From the NCBI GenBank assembly GCA_003554375.1, contig PWGF01000390.1, positions 1 through 5,449 of the forward strand: 5,449 nt of DNA, given 5' to 3'. Position 1 is the stretch's first letter. Every line of letters begins with the position of its first letter. Origin of the DNA: Spirochaetaceae bacterium. GTDB taxonomy: Bacteria > Spirochaetota > Spirochaetia > DSM-27196 > SKKC01. Shown here piece by piece: positions 1-4,699 of the stretch. The notes beneath the pieces are model-generated. The model saw only the letters and a program-made list of their open reading frames with translations, did no database searches and had not been told where the DNA came from. Both the position numbers and the translations under genes were made by a program.

Positions 1-10
1 TGTCACCCCC

Positions 11-18
11 TATTTATA
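11..18 (-). promoter_or_regulatory. Possible leftward TATA box at the window edge
   Basis: Read on the minus strand this is TATAAATA followed by GGGGTGA, a good archaeal TATA-box sequence. The predicted start of transcription would lie about 25 bases further left, outside the window, so any gene it serves cannot be seen. The call rests only on the motif in an AT-rich background and could be chance. Confidence 0.25.
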
Positions 19-85
19 CGTAAAAAGGTAGCAATGGATTGGGTAAATGCTTAAATAGGTTAAAGTTTATTATTATATTGATAGC

Positions 86-268
86 ATGAACCAAAAAATA
101 ACCTTTCTACTTGTAGGAATATGAGGAAACTGCTCCTTGGTATGATTGGTAGAAAATAGTTATTTCTTTCTATATGTGGGTAAGTTGATTCTGCAGATGG
201 AGAACGAAAGGTTGAGAGGTGTAATTAGGAAACTTGAGGAGAACTCCGTCTACTTGAAGTCCTTTTAG
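86..268 (+). pseudogene. Possible decayed small gene with two in-frame TGA stops
   Basis: From ATG at 86 one frame runs 61 codons to TAG at 266-268, interrupted only by TGA at 122-124 and 143-145. The first piece (MNQKITFLLVGI) is hydrophobic. The last piece from ATG at 197 (MENERLRGVIRKLEE...) is charged and helical, with normal-looking codons. A TTAAAT box around 52-57 could promote it. Decay of a small gene would explain this. TGA recoding is unlikely because TGA clearly ends several genes here, in ATGA overlaps. With so short a frame, chance is a serious alternative. Confidence 0.18.
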
Positions 269-333
269 ATTACTGGGTGATTTTGTTTGTCTGTCTCTTC
301 TTCAAATACTTCTTAATTTCTCTTCTTTATCTT

Positions 334-1353
334 TCATTTCTCTACTTCGAATATGGGGCACAATTTACACCTTCCTTTCAGGGTAGTACCGTTTTCTACT
401 TCCATCTTTATCGACTTGAATCTATTTCTTGCCCTCTCGTTCAAATTCCTCAACCTCTGTTTAATCTCTTGATTTTCCTTGAAGAGGTCTCCAATTTCTT
501 TATCTTTGATTAATTTTTCAAGGAATGCCTTAATCTCTTTATAATGTTTTGAGTGTCCCAGAGTCCATTCTGCTCCAAGACCCTTATCCACATACTTCGT
601 ATTCCCCTCGACTACTTTTACTTTCTCCAAATATTCAGAATCCTTACGAGTCTTTCCACAGTATTTACTACTCAAAAATAATGACAAGGTGTACCTAATG
701 TTCCCTAATTTTACGTCTGTTTTAGTAACTCTATCTTTGAAACTGCCAATTTCGTTAACTTCAATATCATGCATAATCTCTTTCGCTTTTTCATGTACCC
801 TGTGCTTAGATAAATACTCATTGTCTTCCATCTCTTCCTTTTTTCTCTCGTACTCTTGGTACTTACCCCATATGTAGGGGTATCCTGTTTTTAAATGGTG
901 TTTAAATGGAGAGAAATACTCAAATGCGTCATCATCTAATTCTAACTTCTTTTTCAATATTAGTCTTTTGTAGTCATCTGCGTCCAGTGTGTCCATCATA
1001 TCTGAGAGTGTATCAAATGTAATTTTGCCGTTTTCAGGTAAGCACTTTAAAACTTTTTTGGAGTGCTCCAGGTACCTCTCATACTCTTCCTTACTATAAA
1101 ATTTCTCCTTGTAATGCTCATGAAAGTACAGCATCCCTAAATCTTGTTTAACAACCCCTGAATATACGTGTATGTTTAAATTCCTATTAAATGTCCTATC
1201 ACTATCCCCGAAAATTTTATGATAGGTTTCTCTCAATTCAGACTTTTTCCATGCTTCTTCCTTCAGCTTATCTATTATCCATTCACACTTCTGATTTACA
1301 GTTCTACCTGTTCTTTTCTCGCCACCTTCAATCTTTTTATTATTTTTGCTCAT
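334..1353 (-). CDS. Winged-helix-like DNA-binding protein of unknown function, 339 aa
   Basis: I do not recognise the family. After a lysine/arginine-rich start, residues about 20-77 read as helix (CEWIIDKLKEE), helix (KKSELRETYHKIFG), recognition-like helix (SDRTFNRNLNIHVYSG) and a wing-like strand pair (VVKQDLGMLYF), which suggests a winged helix. The rest is highly charged and mostly helical, with a probable coiled coil around 270-325. The end has a CxxC pair (Cys329, Cys332; GRCKLCP), which could be half of a metal site completed in a dimer. The start is supported by GAGGT (1360-1364 on this strand) six bases before the ATG. It is transcribed away from the ribbon-helix-helix gene across a shared control region, so a regulator role is plausible. 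Function is inference. Confidence 0.8.
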   Translation of the reverse strand: MSKNNKKIEGGEKRTGRTVNQKCEWIIDKLKEEAWKKSELRETYHKIFGDSDRTFNRNLNIHVYSGVVKQDLGMLYFHEHYKEKFYSKEEYERYLEHSKKVLKCLPENGKITFDTLSDMMDTLDADDYKRLILKKKLELDDDAFEYFSPFKHHLKTGYPYIWGKYQEYERKKEEMEDNEYLSKHRVHEKAKEIMHDIEVNEIGSFKDRVTKTDVKLGNIRYTLSLFLSSKYCGKTRKDSEYLEKVKVVEGNTKYVDKGLGAEWTLGHSKHYKEIKAFLEKLIKDKEIGDLFKENQEIKQRLRNLNERARNRFKSIKMEVENGTTLKGRCKLCPIFEVEK

Positions 1354-1365
1354 TGTCTTACCTCT

Positions 1366-1373
1366 TTTTAAAT
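1366..1373 (+). promoter_or_regulatory. Candidate TATA box for the rightward operon
   Basis: The box TTTTAAAT would place the start of transcription near 1396 if it occupies -30 to -23. That gives a leader of about 40 bases carrying the GGTGA ribosome site (1427-1431) before the ATG at 1436. The bases upstream are pyrimidine-rich rather than the purine-rich BRE expected, so it is a weak candidate. The box at 1412-1419 is the alternative, but it is too close to the ATG for normal spacing. Confidence 0.35.
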
Positions 1374-1375
1374 GG

Positions 1376-1388
1376 GACAGTATCTGTC
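1376..1388. promoter_or_regulatory. 13-bp inverted repeat, candidate operator
   Basis: The sequence GACAG-TAT-CTGTC has perfect 5-bp arms around a 3-bp centre. It lies between the two opposed genes, just downstream of the predicted leftward start of transcription (about 1389) and between the candidate rightward TATA box and its predicted start (about 1396). A bound protein could therefore affect both promoters. Ribbon-helix-helix proteins commonly bind short inverted repeats next to their own gene, which makes the 51-aa neighbour the first candidate. CAGTAT recurs at 1409-1414, 31 bp from the copy at 1378-1383. The assignment is inferred. Confidence 0.4.
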
Positions 1389-1411
1389 AGTAAAGAATGG
1401 GTCGTACGCAG

Positions 1412-1419
1412 TATATAAA
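1412..1419 (-). promoter_or_regulatory. Candidate TATA box for the leftward winged-helix gene
   Basis: The duplex reads TATATAAA on the plus strand and TTTATATA on the minus strand, so it could work either way. In the minus direction it predicts a start near 1389, leaving a leader of about 36 bases with the GAGGT ribosome site before the ATG at 1353, which fits well. In the plus direction the predicted start (about 1442) falls after the ATG at 1436, which fits less well. Confidence 0.45.
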
Positions 1420-1435
1420 CTAATACGGTGAAAAC

Positions 1436-1591
1436 ATGAAAAAACGAGTTAAGTTCACCTTCGAAATATCAGAAGGACTATTCGAACGATTAAATGAAAT
1501 ATGTAGCAAACTGGGTCTCACAAAAGCAGAGGGTGTACGACGAGGATTAATAGAGCAACTTGAAAAACTCAGGGAGTTTGATACATCATGA
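1436..1591 (+). CDS. Ribbon-helix-helix (CopG/Arc type) DNA-binding protein, 51 aa
   Basis: The translation begins MKKRVKFTFEISEGLFERLN and ends QLEKLREFDTS. The pattern is that of a ribbon-helix-helix domain: a basic N-terminal strand (KRVKFTFEIS), helix A (EGLFERLNEICSKLG), a short turn with LTKAEG, and helix B (VRRGLIEQLEKL). Such proteins act as dimers that insert the paired strands into the major groove, usually repressing their own promoter. The whole protein is the domain. GGTGA (1427-1431) lies close before the ATG. The gene opens the six-gene rightward operon and sits next to a 13-bp inverted repeat, so autoregulation and control of the divergent gene are likely. Its TGA overlaps the next ATG. 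An antitoxin role is possible, but no toxin-like partner is evident. Confidence 0.85.
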   Translation: MKKRVKFTFEISEGLFERLNEICSKLGLTKAEGVRRGLIEQLEKLREFDTS

Positions 1592-1740
1592 GAGTACAAG
1601 ACCTGGATGAAACACTCTTAAGGATATTAGTAAAGTTTGAAAAAGCAAAAGAACAAGCATACAATGAATTAAAAAATGAAGGAATAAGCAGAGAGGACAT
1701 CATGAAATCACTGGAGAACTTCAAGAAGGTGAATCAATGA
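1588..1740 (+). CDS. Small helical protein of unknown function, 50 aa
   Basis: The ATG overlaps the stop of the ribbon-helix-helix gene (ATGA), and the gene's own TGA overlaps the next start in the same way, which strongly supports a real, translationally coupled gene. GGGAG (1572-1576) lies 11 bases upstream of the start. The product begins MRVQDLDETLLRILVKFEKA and should form two charged amphipathic helices (about 5-31 and 34-47) separated by GISR. It has no cysteine, membrane segment or known motif that I can see. Being the partner or dimerisation factor of one of the flanking DNA-binding proteins would fit its size and position, but that is a guess. Confidence 0.7.
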   Translation: MRVQDLDETLLRILVKFEKAKEQAYNELKNEGISREDIMKSLENFKKVNQ

Positions 1741-2573
1741 CTGAAAGTCAGGACAAGAGAGGGGAACCCCGCCGTGGTAGTAAAGAAAGGAAGATGGAAA
1801 AGATTCTCTCAATAGTAGAAAGACATCCTGAAGGAATTCCACCTAAAGAAATAGCTAAGCTCAGCGGGTTAAACCCCAGTACTGTGAGAAACTACTGCCC
1901 AAAACTGCTAAACAAAGGGAAACTGGAAAATCAAAACGGATACTATTCCACAACTAAACAACACCACAGGGGTAAATTGGTAAGATTCCATAATGTTGTA
2001 GTATTGGCTAATGTTCCTGAAGAGGTGAGTGTTTCTCATGATAAGGAGTCGTTTGACTTTGGTTCTGCTGGGTTGTGTGTTGAAGTAGGTGAGACTCATC
2101 ATAGGGTTACTGGTCGGGTGGATGCTGAGCCGCCGGTTACTTTGGATGCTTTCCGTTGTTTACTTCACTTATTTTGTGAGAAGGTTGAAAGAAAGGTTGG
2201 TTGGAGACCTGATTTCAGGGATTTAGTAGTTAGGAGTGTGGAGGCGAATGTAGATTATTTGAGGATTAGGTATGATGCTGATAAGGTTATAACTGTTAGG
2301 GATGTGGTTAGTGGGATTGAGGAAAAGGTTTATGAGAAGGGGGATAGGGTTCGTGAGGAGTTTAGGGCTACTCGGCTTAATTGTTCTGCGGATACTTTCT
2401 TAAGGAGTATTGAGAAGGGCGTTGCGGTTAGTGGTGTGCTTTCGAGGCTTGATTCTCTTGAGGATAGTCAGGAGAGTATTCATGAGGATTATTTGAAGGT
2501 TAGTAATGGTTATGAGCGGATGGTGCGGTTGATGAAGGAGTTGTTAAAGAAGTTTGAGGGTGTTTCAGTATGA
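1737..2573 (+). CDS. Winged-helix protein with a C-terminal coiled coil, 278 aa
   Basis: After a charged, probably disordered N-terminus (1-18), residues about 19-72 form a clear winged helix-turn-helix: helix 1 EKILSIVERH, helix 2 PPKEIAKLSG, recognition helix NPSTVRNYCPKLLNKG and wing KLENQNGYYST. Residues about 80-215 form a mixed alpha/beta domain starting KLVRFHNVVVLANVPEE that I cannot assign. About 233-275 is a likely coiled coil (LSRLDSLEDSQESIHEDY...). It probably binds DNA as an oligomer, as a regulator or as an initiator or partition-like protein; nothing visible separates these. AAGGTGA sits four bases before the ATG, which overlaps the previous stop. Met20 is an alternative start. 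Base composition changes sharply around residue 83, near the domain boundary. Confidence 0.85.
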   Translation: MTESQDKRGEPRRGSKERKMEKILSIVERHPEGIPPKEIAKLSGLNPSTVRNYCPKLLNKGKLENQNGYYSTTKQHHRGKLVRFHNVVVLANVPEEVSVSHDKESFDFGSAGLCVEVGETHHRVTGRVDAEPPVTLDAFRCLLHLFCEKVERKVGWRPDFRDLVVRSVEANVDYLRIRYDADKVITVRDVVSGIEEKVYEKGDRVREEFRATRLNCSADTFLRSIEKGVAVSGVLSRLDSLEDSQESIHEDYLKVSNGYERMVRLMKELLKKFEGVSV

Positions 2574-2990
2574 GTAAAGAGATTCGTAATGGTAAGTTTG
2601 TTCGGGTTGGGGGTCGTTGGTATCCTCTTGAGTTTAAGTCAGGTCTTGAACTTTTAAGGGAAAACCAAAGGAATATGAACGTGATTAAGAAGGATAGTAG
2701 ACCGCAGGAAGGAGATTATTATGGGTGAGGAGTCCGTAGGTTCCCAGCGTTCGTATAGCCCCCCGCATCGGGCTGAGATTATTCGGCGGATTGAGATATG
2801 TTTGGATGAGGCTCTTCGGAAGGTTGAGTCTGGTCGTGTTTATGATGAGTCTAAAGAGAGGGTTAGGATTAAGTGGATTAAGTCGGTTGGTTATCTCGCT
2901 GATATTTATAGGAAGTTAATGAAGGATCAAGAGATTGAGGAACTGGAAGGAAGGCTTGAGTTGCTGGAAAAAATGAATGAGGTGAACAGT
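1985..2990 (+). other. Segment with extreme G+T-rich plus strand
   Basis: Between about 1985 and 2990 the plus strand becomes G- and T-rich and very poor in C, although it spans the ends and starts of several genes. For example, 1861-1920 contains 15 C and 13 G, whereas 2281-2340 contains 1 C and 22 G, and 2221-2280 only 2 C. Codons shift from A- or C-ending to G- or T-ending (GTT, GAG, AGG, TTG). The composition relaxes again in the 210-aa gene. This marks either a block of different origin or a strand-biased mutation pattern. The boundaries are by eye. Confidence 0.6.
2570..2728 (+). CDS. Very small protein of unknown function, 52 aa
   Basis: The gene starts at an ATG that overlaps the stop of the 278-aa gene (ATGA) and is preceded by GAGGGTG (2556-2562) seven bases upstream. 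It ends eight bases inside the next gene. This placement in an otherwise gapless operon is the main evidence that it is real. The product begins MSKEIRNGKFVRVGGRWYPL. NGKFVRVGGRWYPLEF looks like a beta hairpin, followed by a helix (SGLELLRENQRNMNVIKK) and a short tail. It has many basic residues, so nucleic-acid binding is possible. I do not recognise the family. Confidence 0.65.
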   Translation: MSKEIRNGKFVRVGGRWYPLEFKSGLELLRENQRNMNVIKKDSRPQEGDYYG

Positions 2991-2996
2991 AAGTGA
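2721..2996 (+). CDS. Small helical protein of unknown function, 91 aa
   Basis: AAGGAG (2709-2714), six bases before the ATG, is a strong ribosome site lying inside the preceding 52-aa gene; the two genes overlap by eight bases. After a polar start (1-14) the protein is almost all helix: AEIIRRIEICLDEALRKVES (18-37), then a basic-aromatic helix KERVRIKWIKSVGYLADIYRKLMKD (45-69), then an acidic coiled-coil-like helix EIEELEGRLELLEKMNE (71-87). The last two probably form a helical hairpin or a dimer interface. The RIKWIKSVGYLADIYRKL stretch looks family-like, but I cannot name a family with certainty. A small adaptor or DNA-associated protein of a mobile element would fit. Confidence 0.75.
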   Translation: MGEESVGSQRSYSPPHRAEIIRRIEICLDEALRKVESGRVYDESKERVRIKWIKSVGYLADIYRKLMKDQEIEELEGRLELLEKMNEVNSK

Positions 2997-3625
2997 AACA
3001 TTTAACTAAAAAACTTGAGAGTGTAGAGAAAGGAGTTTATAAAGAACTTTCCCCTGAGGAGAGAGCGGGGCTTGTTTTAAAGGCAATAGCTCAAGGAAAA
3101 GAAAAAGTTGTGGAAGGATTGGTAGAAACTTGTCCTAAATACACTTATAAAATGATAGATCAAAGGTATAGGTATAATGCACTTATTCAGTTTTTAGCTA
3201 TAAGAGGAGTTTATGAATCCATACTTGAAGCATATCTACGGTTATTATTAACTTTACATAGTTTAGGGTATGAAGACCATGAGGAATTTAATCCTGATCA
3301 GGAGATCTATGAAAACAGCTTCTGGAGAACCTTCTTCGCATACCAAAACACCTACGTGGAACTAAATGGTATCTTACAGGGCTTTGAAAACTACTGCGAA
3401 GAGATAGGAGTAGAACCCATTAAACTACTTGAATCTATAGGCCTAACACCCTTCGGCTCAAGTATGTACACAATGCTCAGTAAGAACTTAACCAAAATGA
3501 GTAAGGAGATAAGGAAAGAAAACATCGAAGAAATCAACGAATTAGCCAACGAAACCAAGCAACACTTAAAGAAACCAGAAGAAGATAATAAAAGAACTAA
3601 AGGAAAGAGTAGTTCTTTATCTTAA
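2993..3625 (+). CDS. Helical protein of unknown function, 210 aa
   Basis: The GTG start overlaps the previous stop (GTGA) and has GAGGTGA (2979-2985) seven bases upstream; there is no nearby ATG that fits better. The product is predicted mostly helical. It has a charged N-terminal part (1-48), a central region rich in aromatic and leucine residues (about 50-135; ALIQFLAIRGVYESILEAYLRLLLTL, then FWRTFFAYQNTYVELNGIL), and a very polar lysine-rich tail (170-210) likely to be disordered. The 65-90 stretch is hydrophobic but carries charges, so I read it as a buried helix rather than a membrane span. This is the last gene of the six-gene operon. Codon style changes from G/T- or A-ending to A/C-ending near residue 103. 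Function unknown. Confidence 0.75.
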   Translation: MKHLTKKLESVEKGVYKELSPEERAGLVLKAIAQGKEKVVEGLVETCPKYTYKMIDQRYRYNALIQFLAIRGVYESILEAYLRLLLTLHSLGYEDHEEFNPDQEIYENSFWRTFFAYQNTYVELNGILQGFENYCEEIGVEPIKLLESIGLTPFGSSMYTMLSKNLTKMSKEIRKENIEEINELANETKQHLKKPEEDNKRTKGKSSSLS

Positions 3626-3628
3626 GGA

Positions 3629-3650
3629 CTCCAAGATTTAGGCACTACAT
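3629..3650 (+). repeat. Left copy of an inverted repeat bracketing the membrane-gene cassette
   Basis: The core GATTTAGGCACTACAT (3635-3650) is matched on the opposite strand at 4700-4716, with 14 bases identical without a gap (3637-3650 against 4700-4713). One extra T in the other copy then extends the match to GAT. CTCC at 3629-3632 also recurs at the same side of the other copy. It lies four bases after the stop of the 210-aa gene. It could be the end of a mobile or invertible cassette, a regulator site or part of a transcript end. Confidence 0.6.
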
Positions 3651-3683
3651 CTTTCACTCTAACCAATTCAAGATTAGGAAATT

Positions 3684-3691
3684 ATTTAAAC
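3684..3691 (+). promoter_or_regulatory. Archaeal promoter for the membrane-gene cassette
   Basis: ATTTAAAC at -30 to -23 predicts a start of transcription at about 3714, essentially on the GTG at 3713. The upstream bases (AGGAAATT) are purine-rich as expected for a BRE. No Shine-Dalgarno sequence precedes the gene, which fits a leaderless transcript. Confidence 0.6.
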
Positions 3692-3712
3692 TAAGAGTTC
3701 ATCATTTTAATT

Positions 3713-3937
3713 GTGATTAAAATGGGTTTCTTGAAGTTTCTGGACAATGTAGTATTGGCTGTTGTCTTAGGTATTGTAGCATTAGGCACTTTTTTATCTG
3801 GAGGAGAACTCTTAACTGAAGGTAAAGACCTAATAGGAAATGTTCTTATTCTCTTAGGGTTTTTCTTCCTCATAGCAGCAATATATGTAGGTAGAGTTAA
3901 GTTAGGTGGCTTGATACCTGGTAGAATCCCAAAGTAA
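3713..3937 (+). CDS. Small membrane protein with two transmembrane helices, 74 aa
   Basis: The product has two hydrophobic spans, about 10-28 (LDNVVLAVVLGIVALGTFL) and 41-60 (IGNVLILLGFFFLIAAIYVG). They are joined by a short polar loop (SGGELLTEGKD), and a basic, glycine/proline-rich tail follows (RVKLGGLIPGRIPK). No catalytic motif or known family is evident. The GTG at 3713 coincides with the predicted start of transcription and suits a leaderless mRNA; the in-frame ATG at 3722 is the alternative and would remove only three residues. It is the first of three consecutive small membrane-protein genes, 21 bases before the next, probably in one transcript. A virion membrane, pore or cell-envelope role is possible but not shown. 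Confidence 0.75.
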   Translation: MIKMGFLKFLDNVVLAVVLGIVALGTFLSGGELLTEGKDLIGNVLILLGFFFLIAAIYVGRVKLGGLIPGRIPK

Positions 3938-3958
3938 AAGTGTGGAGTAAGGATACAT

Positions 3959-4453
3959 ATGAGGAGATATAGCGGTGGGAGAAGATGGGGAGCGAAGGTG
4001 GCTCTCCCGATACTCGTAATAGCTATGTTCCAACCAATAATGTCCGTCTCAGTATTAGGGCAGAACATAGAAGGACCAACGTCTATTACCCTCATGAGGA
4101 TGTTAACTAACCCTGACCTCCCTGAAGACCACTCTCTAAACCAAGGGAAACTTCAACTGTACTGGAAACTTCAACTGTACTCAATATTAATAGTAGGAGC
4201 TGCACTATCTGCTATAGCCATATTCTTACTTAGAATATTCGGATTCATACATTACAGAAACAGCAACATAGGAGGAGGACTTTGCTTTGCTTACGCATTC
4301 CTAAACTTCCTATTCATAGACGAACTAAACTATCTATTAACATCAGAGTACGGTAGTTTAGCCACATCCGTTGCCCATCTAAATGTAGGTTGGAGCGCCT
4401 ACACAGCCATATTAGCAGGAGCACTATTCTTCATAGTCGACGCAATGAGGTAA
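3959..4453 (+). CDS. Polytopic membrane protein of unknown function, 164 aa
   Basis: A basic N-terminus (MRRYSGGRRWGAK) precedes a first hydrophobic span (about 13-33), which could be a signal anchor. A polar loop (34-72) follows, then further spans at about 75-95, 104-121 and 143-161, giving roughly four membrane helices. GGAG (3944-3947) lies 11 bases before the ATG. The loop contains a perfect in-frame 18-bp tandem duplication, so KLQLYW is followed immediately by KLQLY again (residues 64-74), at the edge of the second span. I do not recognise the family. The gene sits between two other small membrane-protein genes, five bases before the next start, so the products may work together in one membrane complex. 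Confidence 0.75.
   Translation: MRRYSGGRRWGAKVALPILVIAMFQPIMSVSVLGQNIEGPTSITLMRMLTNPDLPEDHSLNQGKLQLYWKLQLYSILIVGAALSAIAIFLLRIFGFIHYRNSNIGGGLCFAYAFLNFLFIDELNYLLTSEYGSLATSVAHLNVGWSAYTAILAGALFFIVDAMR
4146..4181 (+). repeat. Perfect 18-bp tandem duplication within a gene
   Basis: GGAAACTTCAACTGTACT occurs at 4146-4163 and again without a gap at 4164-4181. Eighteen bases keep the frame, adding six residues (KLQLYW) before the second membrane span of the 164-aa protein. Perfect identity at every silent position suggests a recent event, probably replication slippage. Confidence 0.95.
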
Positions 4454-4458
4454 AACAA

Positions 4459-4677
4459 ATGACTGAAGAGGAATCAGAAGATGTTATAAAAAACTTAAAG
4501 GATGTACCTACTTCAGCATGGCACGTTCTCGGTTTAACAGTAATAATATTTATATCATTCGCCTCTGGTGTTAGCGGGGAAACCATAGCCCTGTCAATAG
4601 CGACTTATTTCGGTCTTTATGTGGGTTTAAAATCAGGATATAAAAAAGGAAAGGAAAAAGAATCCAACTCAGATTAA
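4459..4677 (+). CDS. Small membrane protein with two transmembrane helices, 72 aa
   Basis: GAGGT (4447-4451) seven bases before the ATG at 4459, and a gap of only five bases after the previous stop, decide the start. The frame is open further upstream to a TTG at 4390, but that would lie inside the preceding gene and has no support. The product has an acidic N-terminus (MTEEESEDVIKNLKD), a first span about 20-38 (AWHVLGLTVIIFISFASGV), a second about 41-58 (ETIALSIATYFGLYVGLK), and a lysine-rich tail (SGYKKGKEKESNSD). The strong charge contrast between acidic head and basic tail may matter for topology or for a soluble partner. Last gene of the membrane cassette; function unknown. Confidence 0.75.
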   Translation: MTEEESEDVIKNLKDVPTSAWHVLGLTVIIFISFASGVSGETIALSIATYFGLYVGLKSGYKKGKEKESNSD

Positions 4678-4699
4678 CTGACGGAAAGAGAGAAAAGAA

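Larger units (their letters stand above)
1..333. other. Left margin without a convincing gene
   Basis: I see no credible complete gene in these 333 bases on either strand. The stretch is AT-rich. It contains a minus-strand TATA-like box near the left edge, a plus-strand TTAAAT box around 52-57, and a broken reading frame at 86-268 that is listed separately. The part next to the minus-strand gene (about 271-333) is T-rich on the plus strand. It therefore offers no poly-T stretch for ending the leftward transcript, and I see no clear terminator for that gene. Confidence 0.5.

Noticed and set aside
1..54. Open frame from the window edge to TAA at 52-54, possible end of an upstream gene
   Set aside because: Only 17 codons, no recognisable sequence, and a leftward TATA-like box lies inside it; it cannot be told from chance.
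277..513. Plus-strand frame of 78 codons
   Set aside because: Antisense to the end of the 339-aa gene; a run of Phe, Leu and Ser from the complement of Lys/Glu-rich coding, with no ribosome site.
689..877. Plus-strand frame of 62 codons
   Set aside because: Entirely antisense to the 339-aa gene, with low-complexity Ser/Leu composition.
1191..1418. Plus-strand frame of 75 codons
   Set aside because: Antisense to the 339-aa gene start and runs through the control region; no ribosome site or protein-like features.
1436..1740. Toxin-antitoxin pair made of the ribbon-helix-helix gene and the 50-aa gene
   Set aside because: The 50-aa product shows no toxin motif (RelE, PIN or MazF type), and the pair is only the start of a longer coupled operon.
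1908..2102. Minus-strand frame of 64 codons
   Set aside because: Antisense to the well-supported 278-aa gene, with no promoter or ribosome site.
1997..3760. 13-base direct match TGTAGTATTGGCT at 1997-2009 and 3748-3760
   Set aside because: Both copies encode the common Val-Val-Leu-Ala string, and a 13-base match is expected fairly often by chance in a window this size.
3691..4095. Minus-strand frame of 134 codons
   Set aside because: Opposes two plus-strand genes that have better starts, promoter and membrane-protein features; its Pro/Thr/Ile-rich composition is typical of an antisense shadow.
4390..4458. Upstream extension of the 72-aa membrane protein from TTG
   Set aside because: Lies inside the preceding gene; the ATG at 4459 has a properly spaced GAGGT site.
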